DNA of 6,723 nt from JBOGGN01 sp050744165 (GCA_050744165.1 JBOGGN010000442.1:1-6723), one strand, 5' to 3'. Shown: positions 1 through 5,691, numbered from the stretch's first letter. Program-made: numbers and translations. Notes: a model not told the origin generated them from the sequence alone.

Positions 1-1376
1 GCCTGCTCTCGGCTACCGACAGTGGCAAAGGCCAGCGGAGTGGCGTCGAAACGGTCGTCACGGGCATCGACATCGGCCCCCGCCTCGAGAAGGACTCTGA
101 CGACGGGTGCGTTTCCCGAGTAGGCCGCGGCGTGCAGGGGCACCTCGCCAAATCTGCGGGCGTCGGCGGGGAAGCCCATGTCGAGCAGGAGTCGCACCAC
201 CGCCGCAGAGCAGGAACCAGCGGCGTCGACGATCACCGTTCGGTCGTCATCGCTCAGGTCGTTCGCCAGGCCGGGATGGGTGGCTAACAGCTGGGCCGCG
301 AGCTCGCGGTCCGCGTTGAGACAGGCACCCAGGAACCGGTCGACATCGGTGGGCTCAACGACAGCACCGGCGACCTGTAGCCGCTCGGCGATGTCGTGCT
401 TGCCGGACCGCACCGCGATGCGCAGCGCGGGTACGCCGTCCTCGTTGACGGCGCCGGGATTGGCTCCCGCGTCAATGAGTGCGCCCACGAGCGGCAGGGA
501 CGCGTTGGCGACGGCCTCAGGCAGCGCCTCGGTCGCGGCGTCCGCCCGGGCATTCCCGTCCACCGGGAGGGCGTCGAGGAGGAGCGATGCGGCTTCGGCG
601 TCGTCGTGGTAGATGGCGGCGCCGAGAGCCCACGTACCGGCCACCCGCGCGCCGTGGGCGAGCAGCAGCCGAAGGCAGCGCTGATCCCCCCGGCCCACGG
701 CCTCGACAACCGGCTGGCCCATGTGCGGGATGGCGCCCGCAGCCAGCAGCACCTCCGCGATATCGGGGTTGTTGACCTCCACCGATCCCTTCAAGGCGGA
801 TCGGAACCGGGTCCGACCCCCGTCGTTGGTGTTGGCGCTGGCGCCGGCTTCGAGCAGGACACGGACGACTTCGGCCATCCCGCCGGCCCGATGCGGTTCG
901 ATCTGGTGCCACCGGGAGTAGCAGGCGTAGAGAAGCGGTGGCCAGCCGCGCTCGTCGTCGATCGCCACCGCCACCGCGGGGTCGACGGCGACCATGCGCC
1001 GCACCGAATCCACGTCGCCGATCACGGCGGCGCCTCGAAGATCCCCGACGGCGACGTTGGGGTCGGCTCGGACGATGTCCGCGGCCCGATCCACCGGGCC
1101 TTCGACCGATGCCGCCAAGAAGCTCGACAGCTGGCGGCTGGCGGCGGCGCGGCCTTCGACAGCGGCCTTGAGGACCGGCCAGCTCGCAAACCCCATCTCA
1201 CGAGCGGTCACCAGCTGGGCCGCGGCCAGACTCACCGGTCCCCGATCCTGCGACGGGTGGTGGCGGGCGAGGCGGGCCAAGGCGGCGGCATCGCCCTCCC
1301 GGGCGGCGTCGCGCAACTCTTTGGCCCGGCGACGCAACTGATTGAGGTCAGGGCGCTCGGGAAGCAAGTCGGACAT
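1..1376 (-). CDS. Ankyrin-repeat domain protein, C-terminus cut by the left window edge
   Basis: The minus-strand frame opens at ATG 1376 and stays open to the edge, giving at least 458 residues. A good Shine-Dalgarno (GGAGG, complement of 1384-1388) sits 7 bases before the ATG and decides the start. The N-terminus is a helical segment (LRDAAREGDAAALARL, then SLAAAQLVTAREMGFASWP) that commonly precedes ankyrin repeats in actinobacterial proteins. Degenerate ankyrin units follow, for example WPPLLYACYS near residue 147, VVRVLLEAGASANTND, IAEVLLAAGA, LVGALIDAGANP, and near residue 410 the best match, VPLHAAAYSG then VVRVLLEAGADVDARD. No signal peptide or membrane segment is seen, so it is probably a cytoplasmic protein-binding scaffold; the partner is unknown. 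It lies about 210 bases downstream of the lipoprotein gene on the same strand and has its own ribosome site, so it may be a separate unit. The family assignment is firm; the function is not known. Confidence 0.92.
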   Translation of the reverse strand, partial: MSDLLPERPDLNQLRRRAKELRDAAREGDAAALARLARHHPSQDRGPVSLAAAQLVTAREMGFASWPVLKAAVEGRAAASRQLSSFLAASVEGPVDRAADIVRADPNVAVGDLRGAAVIGDVDSVRRMVAVDPAVAVAIDDERGWPPLLYACYSRWHQIEPHRAGGMAEVVRVLLEAGASANTNDGGRTRFRSALKGSVEVNNPDIAEVLLAAGAIPHMGQPVVEAVGRGDQRCLRLLLAHGARVAGTWALGAAIYHDDAEAASLLLDALPVDGNARADAATEALPEAVANASLPLVGALIDAGANPGAVNEDGVPALRIAVRSGKHDIAERLQVAGAVVEPTDVDRFLGACLNADRELAAQLLATHPGLANDLSDDDRTVIVDAAGSCSAAVVRLLLDMGFPADARRFGEVPLHAAAYSGNAPVVRVLLEAGADVDARDDRFDATPLAFATVGSREQ

Positions 1377-1534
1377 GGCTCTCCCTCCGTCGCCTGCGGT
1401 CCGCTACTCAGGCTGAGGAAGAAGCCGCAGCCATGCGTCCCTGCTGTTCGGAGGCGGTCTCAGTCCTTCCCGCGGACCCGGCGGCACCCTCCCGGCACCG
1501 GCACTTGATGGTAGTCGGCGAGCGCCGTTCAGGA

Positions 1535-1552
1535 CCGGTCGAGGGCGACCGG
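1535..1552 (-). terminator. Hairpin just downstream of the lipoprotein gene, possible terminator
   Basis: CCGGTCG (1535-1541) and CGACCGG (1546-1552) form a perfect 7-bp stem with a 4-base AGGG loop, 33 bases past the lipoprotein stop on the minus strand. No run of U follows, so a classical intrinsic terminator is not shown. The position, between two same-strand genes that are about 210 bases apart, is what suggests termination or 3'-end protection. Nothing else in 1377-1585 looks like a gene. Confidence 0.3.
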
Positions 1553-1585
1553 GAGCCCGCCACTTGGCTGGCCTGCCCGGCCCCT

Positions 1586-2188
1586 TCAGGAGTGGGCGAG
1601 GTACAGGAGCGGCGCGATGCGCTGCGCCAACGTGACGGCCGCGTCGGGCGAGGCGCTTCGCACCGCCACGTTGACGACAGTCCGACCGCTCCAGAAACGG
1701 ACGTTGGTGAAGGTCACCCCGCCCACCCGGTCAGCACCCCCGCGATCGCCGGCCATGCCGTCGATCGTCACCGCGTCGGCGAGCCCAGCACTGTGGGCCT
1801 GAGCGGCGAACTCCGCCTGCGCGGCGTCGACCAGCACCGTGGGTGGCAAGGACGTGATGGTGTACTCGACGAGGCCCTTGGCGGCGGCCCATACGCAGCT
1901 CAACTGGAACGAGGGTTGCACGCCAGTTCCGCCGCCGGCAAAGGCGACTAGGGTCGTCGTCGTCGGGGGGCTCGGCAGGGGCGTCACTTGGAAGCCCACG
2001 ATCTGCTCGATCTCTCTCAGCGAAATAGTGAGGCAGGTGAACTTCGTCGCCGTGGGCGGCGCCGGCGACGAACCGCATCCGGCGACCACCAGCCCGAGGA
2101 ACATGGCCACCGCGACGGTCGCCGCGGCCCGCTTCGATGGCCGCGGCCCACAGCGTGGACCACTTCTACTGCCCCGATGACGGCACAC
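1586..2188 (-). CDS. Small secreted lipoprotein, DUF3558-like layout
   Basis: From GTG 2188 the product is 200 residues. An Arg/Lys-rich n-region leads into a hydrophobic stretch (AAATVAVAMFLG) and a lipobox LVVAGC with Cys38, so it should be lipidated and anchored outside the membrane. The mature part starts with a Ser/Pro/Ala linker, then FTCLTIS..EIEQIVGF (Cys52), a Pro/Thr loop, LSCVWA (Cys98, Trp100), and a C-terminal half ending in a helix (AVTLAQRIAPLLYLA). Two cysteines around an early helix, a C-x-W strand and a late helix recall actinobacterial DUF3558-type lipoproteins; this is resemblance from memory. An alternative GTG at 2248 overlaps the previous stop as GTGA, which would suit coupled translation, but it adds 20 residues unlike a signal peptide. 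Neither start has a clear Shine-Dalgarno, so the start is uncertain. It is the last gene of the run 3486-1586. The function is unknown. Confidence 0.82.
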   Translation of the reverse strand: MCRHRGSRSGPRCGPRPSKRAAATVAVAMFLGLVVAGCGSSPAPPTATKFTCLTISLREIEQIVGFQVTPLPSPPTTTTLVAFAGGGTGVQPSFQLSCVWAAAKGLVEYTITSLPPTVLVDAAQAEFAAQAHSAGLADAVTIDGMAGDRGGADRVGGVTFTNVRFWSGRTVVNVAVRSASPDAAVTLAQRIAPLLYLAHS

Positions 2189-2244
2189 ATCAGGCAACGG
2201 CGTCGTCGATCCAGCGCACGTCGTTGGGCCCGAACAGTCCCGGT

Positions 2245-2628
2245 TCACTCGTCGATTTCGCCCGGCACGATCACGTGGGTGACAGGGATGCCGAACACCC
2301 GGGCGATCTTGCTCGGCACGTCGTTTTCCACCAGGCGGGAGATACCCGCCGGAAGCGTACAGATGACGATCTCGTCGACCTTGCGGCCCTGCAGGGCGTC
2401 GTGGACCGCGGCCATCGGGTGGGGGTCGCCGACGCAGCCGTCGAAGTCGGCGCCGACGGCGCGGAAGCGGACCAGCGCCTCGGCCAGGCGCTTTCCCGCC
2501 GCCTCCGGGCTGCGCTGGGCCGGCACCACCAGGTAGAAGGTCGCCCCCTCCTCGACTCGCCGGCGCACCGCCTCGAGCATCGGTGCCCCGCCGAGGGTCC
2601 GGTTGGCCACGAACAGGTAGCTCGCCAC
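2245..2628 (-). CDS. UspA-like conserved actinobacterial protein (Rossmann-like fold)
   Basis: The 127-residue product starts at GTG 2628. The first strand YLFVANRTLGG (4-14) sits right at the N-terminus, as in the many actinobacterial homologues that begin YLVVANQTLGG, which supports this start although the GGAG upstream is only 2 bases away. Next come a helix with EAVRRRVEEG, strand FYLVVPAQ (31-38), helix GKRLAEALVRFRAVGAD, the loop GDPHPMAAVHDAL (67-79), strand DEIVICTLPAGISR (85-98) and PVTHVIVP near the end. The alternating strands and helices and the GDP-x-P-M turn resemble the universal stress protein fold. Whether it binds a nucleotide cannot be told. There is no signal peptide. It lies 46 bases downstream of a GAF gene and touches the lipoprotein gene, so co-transcription is likely. 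A stress-linked role is inference. Confidence 0.88.
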   Translation of the reverse strand: MASYLFVANRTLGGAPMLEAVRRRVEEGATFYLVVPAQRSPEAAGKRLAEALVRFRAVGADFDGCVGDPHPMAAVHDALQGRKVDEIVICTLPAGISRLVENDVPSKIARVFGIPVTHVIVPGEIDE

Positions 2629-2674
2629 TTCTCCATCATGACCTGGGACTGGGTGGGCGACTGGCCCAGGCCGA

Positions 2675-3241
2675 TCAGGCTTGCCCGAGCACCTCGTGCA
2701 CCAGCGTCGCCACGGTGCGATACCGCGCCGGGTCGGCCGCCGCCAGGGCGGCCAGGTCGACGCCTAGGTCTTCCGGCGCCGGAGGCCGGTCGATGCCCGA
2801 CGTCGCGGCTTCGGTGAGGGCGGCGGCGGCCACGTCGGCCAAGAGGGTGACCAGCTCCACGTCGTCGACGTCGAAGGGGACGCCTGCCGCCTTGTCCTCC
2901 AACTGCAGCGCGCCGGCGGGCTCCCCTTCGTGGCGGCAGGGAAAACACATAAGGCTGTGCGGGCGGTGGTTGGGATCGGCGACCAGGTCGGCGGAGAAGC
3001 GCGGATCCTCCGGCCTCGGTGACAGCGCCAGGGGGTGGCCCGAGGCGACAACCGAACCGGCCCACCCGAACTGCCACGGCCCCCGGGCACCGACGCGTGC
3101 TTCGGCCCCAGGCCCGTAACCGGCGACCACCCACATCTGCGAACCCGACAGCCCGAACAGCCAGCCGCGCGTCGCACCGGTGGCCCGAGCGGCGGCCGAC
3201 ACGACTTCGTAGAGCAGCGGGTGCTGGGCCGTGGCGGGCAT
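2675..3241 (-). CDS. Stand-alone GAF-domain protein (paralogue of the GAF gene at 3578)
   Basis: This 188-residue protein starting at ATG 3241 is essentially one GAF domain. Helix LLYEVVSAAARATGATRGWL leads to strand QMWVVAGYGPG (35-45), a variable loop to about residue 95, then CFPC (Cys99, Cys102), strand GALQLEDK (110-117), and the GAF-typical PFDVDDVELVTLLADVAAAAL helix. A tail DLAALAAADPARYRTVATL follows the domain. No output domain, transmembrane segment or signal peptide is present, so it is probably a cytosolic sensor acting through a partner. GAF domains bind small ligands, nucleotides or haem; the ligand here is unknown. Helix starts, VASG, C-x-PC, LEDK, VDDxELxxLL and the A-D-x-x-RY tail are shared with the divergent plus-strand protein at 3578-4081, which lacks about 20 loop residues. 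No good Shine-Dalgarno precedes the ATG. Confidence 0.88.
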   Translation of the reverse strand: MPATAQHPLLYEVVSAAARATGATRGWLFGLSGSQMWVVAGYGPGAEARVGARGPWQFGWAGSVVASGHPLALSPRPEDPRFSADLVADPNHRPHSLMCFPCRHEGEPAGALQLEDKAAGVPFDVDDVELVTLLADVAAAALTEAATSGIDRPPAPEDLGVDLAALAAADPARYRTVATLVHEVLGQA

Positions 3242-3307
3242 CGCGGGAGCGTATCTGGCGGCGACGTGGCCGCCTACGGCTGGGCGCCACCGCTCGGGAG
3301 AGACCGC

Positions 3308-3486
3308 TCAGCGTGATCCAGGCGTCCACTCCACCATTTCGAAGCCCATGACCTCGAGGGGTCGTACGATCGCACGACCACCGGCGCAAGGAGCACGCCC
3401 AACAAACCCCGCTCCGAAAGTTCCAGTGAGTCGCTGAACGCCCTCAGTTTCTCGATCGGTTGCCCGGCCGCCTGATCGTCCACCAT
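3308..3486 (-). pseudogene. Small gene with an apparent one-base frameshift
   Basis: From ATG 3486 (AGG precedes it, with GTG 3483 as an alternative) the minus frame reads MVDDQAAGQPIEKLRAFSDS, then ELSERGLLGVLLAPVVVRSY, and then turns into unlikely sequence. One base position over, the frame continues as EVMGFEMVEWTPGSR and stops at 3308. The switch falls at a GGGG run (3358-3361; CCCC in the transcript): one extra C would give a continuous protein of about 60 residues ending PLEVMGFEMVEWTPGSR. Either the reading lost a base in the homopolymer, or the gene is broken, or the ribosome shifts here. It is acidic, helical and cytosolic-looking. It sits 66 bases upstream of the GAF gene at 3241 on the same strand, so it could head that operon. 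I do not recognise the family with certainty. Without the frameshift idea, only the first 43 or so residues look protein-like. Confidence 0.4.
3360..3379. promoter_or_regulatory. Near-perfect 20-bp palindrome between the divergent GAF genes
   Basis: GGTCGTACGATCGCACGACC is self-complementary at 9 of 10 base pairs; the one mismatch is A3366 against C3373. It lies between the starts of the two divergent GAF genes (3241 minus, 3578 plus), where a dimeric repressor could act on both sides. It also falls inside the small frameshifted frame, next to the G run, so a hairpin in that transcript is an alternative reading. The remainder of the interval 3242-3577 shows no further convincing gene or clear promoter. 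Confidence 0.35.
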
Positions 3487-3577
3487 CAACCTGACGGCAT
3501 CGGAGCGGAATGAATACGCAGCGAGGCCCTTTTCCCATGGAATTCAAGTCAGACGTGACCAGTGCTGAGGCCCTTCG

Positions 3578-4081
3578 GTGAGCCAGTCCCCCGAACGAGC
3601 CACCCTGCGGACACTCATCCGAGTGGCGGTCGAAGGGACCGGAGCCGCCCGAGGACGGCTCTTGGCCGTCTCGCCCGAGTCCGACGAGCTGCACGTGATG
3701 GCGGGCCACGGCGGCAGCAACCTGTGGCAGGCCCGCTCCCCGGGGGACATGGCACGCTACGTCGCCGCGTCCGGCCAGCCCCAGGTGCTGTCCCACGGCG
3801 CCCAGGTGGCGGCGACGCTGTGCGTCCCGTGCTTCTACGACGACAAGGTGGTCGGGACGCTCGAAGTCGAGGACAAGCGGAACGGCCTGCCCTTCACCGT
3901 CGACGACCTGGAGCTGGCCGTCCTCCTAGGGGGCATCGCCGGCGTGGCGCTGGTCGACAGCCCCGTGGCGACCGTCCCCGACCCCAGCCGCCTGGTGGCC
4001 GACTTGAGGCGGCTGGCCACCGCCGACGCCAGCCGTTACGCCGTTGTCGCCCGGTGGCTGCGGACGCTGCTCGATGCCTGA
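3578..4081 (+). CDS. Stand-alone GAF-domain protein, coupled to the downstream subtilase
   Basis: GTG 3578 is preceded by TGAGG (3566-3570) with a 7-base spacer, which fixes the start and gives 167 residues. Helix LRTLIRVAVEGTGAARGRLL (10-29) is followed by strand ELHVMAGHGG, helix MARYVAASGQP, then LCVPC (Cys82, Cys85), strand VVGTLEVEDK (91-100) and the helix entry PFTVDDLELAVLLGG. The tail DLRRLATADASRYAVVARW matches the tail of the divergent GAF protein at 2675-3241, so the pair arose by duplication; this copy has a shorter loop before the C-x-PC motif. There is no catalytic domain, membrane segment or signal peptide. Its last 8 bases overlap the ATG of the subtilase gene (ATGCCTGA), so the two are translated together. 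A sensor or regulatory partner of the protease is inferred from that coupling. The ligand is unknown. Confidence 0.9.
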   Translation: MSQSPERATLRTLIRVAVEGTGAARGRLLAVSPESDELHVMAGHGGSNLWQARSPGDMARYVAASGQPQVLSHGAQVAATLCVPCFYDDKVVGTLEVEDKRNGLPFTVDDLELAVLLGGIAGVALVDSPVATVPDPSRLVADLRRLATADASRYAVVARWLRTLLDA

Positions 4082-5009
4082 CGTCCCGCCCGGCCCTCGC
4101 CCCGCCTATTCCCGCGAGTCGACCGTCCTGCGCCTGACCGGCGCGCCGACCCTGGGTGACCTATCCCCGGAATGGGCATGGGGCGGGGCCACCGGCCGGG
4201 GCGTGCGGGTCGCGGTCATCGACAGCGGGGTGGAGGCCGACCACGCTGCCCTGGAAGGCTGCGTAGACGTCGCGGGCGGGATTGCGGTGCGCATGGACCC
4301 GTCCGGAGCCACGATCGACGATCCCGGACCGCATGCCGACGACTTCGGCCATGGCACGGCCTGTGCCGGCATCATCCATTCGCTAGCCCCGGAGGCCCGG
4401 ATCACCAGCGTGAAGGTGCTGGGCGCGGGACTATCGGGCAAGGCGGCCGCCTTCTTGCGTGGCCTTGCCTGGGCGATCGAAGCGGGCTTCGACGTCATCA
4501 ACCTGTCGCTCGGGACCAGCCGGCGGGAGTGGGCCCTCCCCTTCTACGAGCTGTGTGACAGGGCCTACTTCCGGGGTTCGCTGGTGGTGACGGCAGCCAA
4601 CAACGTTGCCGGGCCCAGCTTCCCGTCGATGTTCGCCGCCGTCGTGAGCGTGGCGTGCAACTTGAGCGAGGATCCGTTCCATTTCCATTTCAACCCCGAC
4701 CCCCCGACCGAGTTCCTGGCCCGGGGGATCAACGTCGACGTCGCCTGGCGGGGCAACACCCGGGCTATCAGCACGGGCAACTCATTTGCCGCCCCGCACA
4801 TCGCGGGCATCGCCGCCCTGATCCGCTCCAAACACCGAGACCTGCGGCCCTTCCAGGTGAAGACGGTGCTCTGGGGGACCGCTTCCAACGTGCTCCTGGC
4901 CCGCGAGAACGCCATTCCGGGCCGGCTGAGCCGAATCATTCGGCCGGGGACTCTGTCCATACGGGCTACCACCGCCCTTCGCATGCCCGAGGGGTCCCGA
5001 ACCTCTTAG
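4074..5009 (+). CDS. S8 family serine peptidase (subtilase), cytoplasmic type
   Basis: From ATG 4074 the protein is 311 residues, almost only a subtilisin catalytic domain. The catalytic triad is complete: Asp50 in VRVAVIDSGVEADH, His93 in DDFGHGTACAGII, and Ser237 in STGNSFAAPHIAGIAALI. The oxyanion Asn is most likely Asn177 in VVTAANNVAG, where most subtilases have AGN. DVINLSLGTS (140-149) is the usual strand before that region. There is no signal peptide and only about 40 residues precede the domain, too short for the usual I9 propeptide, so it probably acts inside the cell without classical prodomain control. The start was chosen because it overlaps the GAF stop by 8 bases; an upstream in-frame GTG at 4044 lies deep inside the GAF gene. 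The FARG/LARG-N-VDVAW and GNSFAxPH segments recall actinobacterial S8 proteins I know only as uncharacterised. Its substrate is unknown; coupling to a GAF protein suggests signal-controlled proteolysis. Confidence 0.95.
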   Translation: MPDVPPGPRPAYSRESTVLRLTGAPTLGDLSPEWAWGGATGRGVRVAVIDSGVEADHAALEGCVDVAGGIAVRMDPSGATIDDPGPHADDFGHGTACAGIIHSLAPEARITSVKVLGAGLSGKAAAFLRGLAWAIEAGFDVINLSLGTSRREWALPFYELCDRAYFRGSLVVTAANNVAGPSFPSMFAAVVSVACNLSEDPFHFHFNPDPPTEFLARGINVDVAWRGNTRAISTGNSFAAPHIAGIAALIRSKHRDLRPFQVKTVLWGTASNVLLARENAIPGRLSRIIRPGTLSIRATTALRMPEGSRTS

Positions 5010-5027
5010 TGTCCCGTCGGAGCCGGC

Positions 5028-5043
5028 CGTGACCGCGGTCACG
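5028..5043. promoter_or_regulatory. 16-bp perfect palindrome after the subtilase gene
   Basis: CGTGACCGCGGTCACG is perfectly self-complementary, and with one bulged C the arms extend to CCGGC..GCCGG (about 5024-5047). It starts 18 bases past the subtilase stop and overlaps the stop of the possible minus-strand frame 5551-5039. It could be a bidirectional transcription end or an operator; no U-run is present to choose between these. Confidence 0.3.
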
Positions 5044-5551
5044 CCGGAGACGGGACCGGGACCGGAGGCTGGGGCCCGGCCGGAGACGGGACCGGGACCG
5101 GGAGCGGGACCGGAGGCTGGGCACCGACCGGGACCGGGGGCTGGGCACCGACTGGGGTGACGATTTTGGAGCCCAACGATCCGAGCCCTTCGGTGCGCGG
5201 GCCGACGAGCCAGAAGGCCGGGGCGCGGGGCTGGCCCTTCAGTTCCCTGGGCCCGAACGGGTGCCGGCCCTTCAGTGCCCGGGCCCGCTCAGACCGAGGC
5301 CGGCACCGGCCCCTCGCTAAGGAGGGCCGGCAGCACGAAAGCGTCGCCGCCTCCAACTCCGCCACGTCGACCGCCCTCCCGTTCGGACTCGTGATCCATA
5401 CCTGAGGACGCCCTTGGCGCATGATGCACAGCTGCCTCCGACCCTTCGGGAACCCCCTCCCGGCTGGCACGGTTGCGAGCCGCCGCCGCTCGTCGGAGGC
5501 GCCACCGGTGCCAGGGTCGGCGGCCACTGCGCCCCTAACCGCCCAGACCAC
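5039..5551 (-). CDS. Possible hypothetical protein with Val/Pro repeat tail
   Basis: The minus frame from GTG 5551 gives 170 residues. ATG 5420-5422 is an alternative start (GGAGG lies 12 bases before it, which is long) and would give 127 residues. The middle contains RQGRPQVWITSPNGRAVDVA, which looks protein-like. The C-terminal 40 residues are built of repeats: PVGAQPPV twice in tandem, then VPVPSPAGPQPP and VPVPSPA. The DNA repeat periods are 24 and 36, both multiples of three, as expected for coding repeats. However, the plus strand is open over the same stretch (GTG 5157 to 5405), and the two frames share wobble positions, so third-base bias cannot decide. There is no signal peptide, no domain I recognise and no clear ribosome site. 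It would converge on the subtilase gene and diverge from the gene at 5692. It may not be a gene. Confidence 0.35.
   Translation of the reverse strand: MVWAVRGAVAADPGTGGASDERRRLATVPAGRGFPKGRRQLCIMRQGRPQVWITSPNGRAVDVAELEAATLSCCRPSLARGRCRPRSERARALKGRHPFGPRELKGQPRAPAFWLVGPRTEGLGSLGSKIVTPVGAQPPVPVGAQPPVPLPVPVPSPAGPQPPVPVPSPA
5043..5152. repeat. G+C-rich tandem/direct repeats
   Basis: A 23-base segment at 5043-5065 recurs exactly at 5079-5101 (period 36). Then a 23-base unit at 5106-5128 recurs at 5130-5152 with one mismatch (period 24). All units share the core GGGACCGGAGGCTGGG or a close variant. The region almost lacks T on the plus strand. Read on minus it encodes the Val/Pro repeats; read on plus it would encode Gly/Thr/Trp repeats. 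Confidence 0.8.
5185..5288. repeat. Three degenerate copies of a GCCCTTC(A/G)GT..GGGCC motif
   Basis: The motif GCCCTTCGGTGCGCGGGCC starts at 5185. Related copies start at 5234 (GCCCTTCAGTTCCCTGGGCC) and 5267 (GCCCTTCAGTGCCCGGGCC). The spacing is uneven (49 and 33 bases) and the ends diverge, so these are old or chance-enhanced duplications. On the minus strand the last two read as R-A/E-LKG in the possible hypothetical protein. Confidence 0.4.
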
Positions 5552-5600
5552 GACGGTGGTAGTGCCGACGACCGTTGTAGGCCTACGACGACCGTGGTCT
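5545..5600. promoter_or_regulatory. Inverted-repeat cluster upstream of the secreted-protein gene
   Basis: AGACCACG (5545-5552) and CGTGGTCT (5593-5600) are perfect inverted arms. Between them lie a TAGGCCTA palindrome (5578-5585) set in GTTGTAGGCCTACGAC, and a direct repeat GACGACCGTTGT / GACGACCGTGGT. The block sits roughly 90-150 bases before GTG 5692 and overlaps the start of the possible divergent frame at 5551. A regulator-binding region is a reasonable inference. I cannot place -35/-10 boxes with confidence. Confidence 0.3.
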
Positions 5601-5652
5601 CGCAGTCACCCGTCGGGCGGGCACGTTTCTTCGGCACATGGATGGGAATAAA

Positions 5653-5678
5653 GCCTTTCGTCCCACGAATCGAAAGGC
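5653..5678 (+). promoter_or_regulatory. Leader hairpin directly before the ribosome site of the 5692 gene
   Basis: GCCTTTCG (5653-5660) and CGAAAGGC (5671-5678) form a perfect 8-bp stem with a 10-base loop, ending 2 bases before the Shine-Dalgarno. Loop bases TCCCA (5661-5665) could also pair with TGGGA (5643-5647), making a possible pseudoknot. The placement suggests control of translation or mRNA stability. It does not match a riboswitch class that I recognise. Confidence 0.4.
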
Positions 5679-5680
5679 AA

Positions 5681-5687
5681 GAGGAGG
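5681..5687 (+). promoter_or_regulatory. Shine-Dalgarno GAGGAGG that sets the start at 5692
   Basis: GAGGAGG ends 4 bases before GTG 5692. It favours this start over the in-frame ATG at 5638, whose extra 18 residues are not signal-like and would place the leader hairpin inside the coding region. Confidence 0.75.
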
Positions 5688-5691
5688 CGTT

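Noticed and set aside
396..1508. 370-residue open frame on the plus strand
   Set aside because: It lies antisense to the ankyrin gene, which has a ribosome site and clear repeats; the plus product is Gly/Arg/His-rich with no domain.
2271..3389. 372-residue minus frame spanning two genes
   Set aside because: Extremely Arg/Pro/Ser-rich; it is an offset reading of the GAF and UspA-like genes, which show real domain motifs.
3562..4137. 191-residue plus frame over the second GAF gene
   Set aside because: Arg/Pro/Gly-rich offset reading; the frame from 3578 has the GAF motifs and the ribosome site.
5043..5290. CRISPR array
   Set aside because: Repeats are short-period, degenerate and contiguous, without unique spacers of constant length.
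5007..5405. Stop-codon readthrough extending the subtilase by a Gly/Thr/Trp-rich tail
   Set aside because: The frame is open after TAG 5007-5009, but there is no supporting signal and the subtilase domain is already complete.
5638..5691. ATG 5638 as the start of the secreted protein
   Set aside because: It adds 18 non-signal residues and has no ribosome site; GTG 5692 has GAGGAGG and begins a clean signal peptide.
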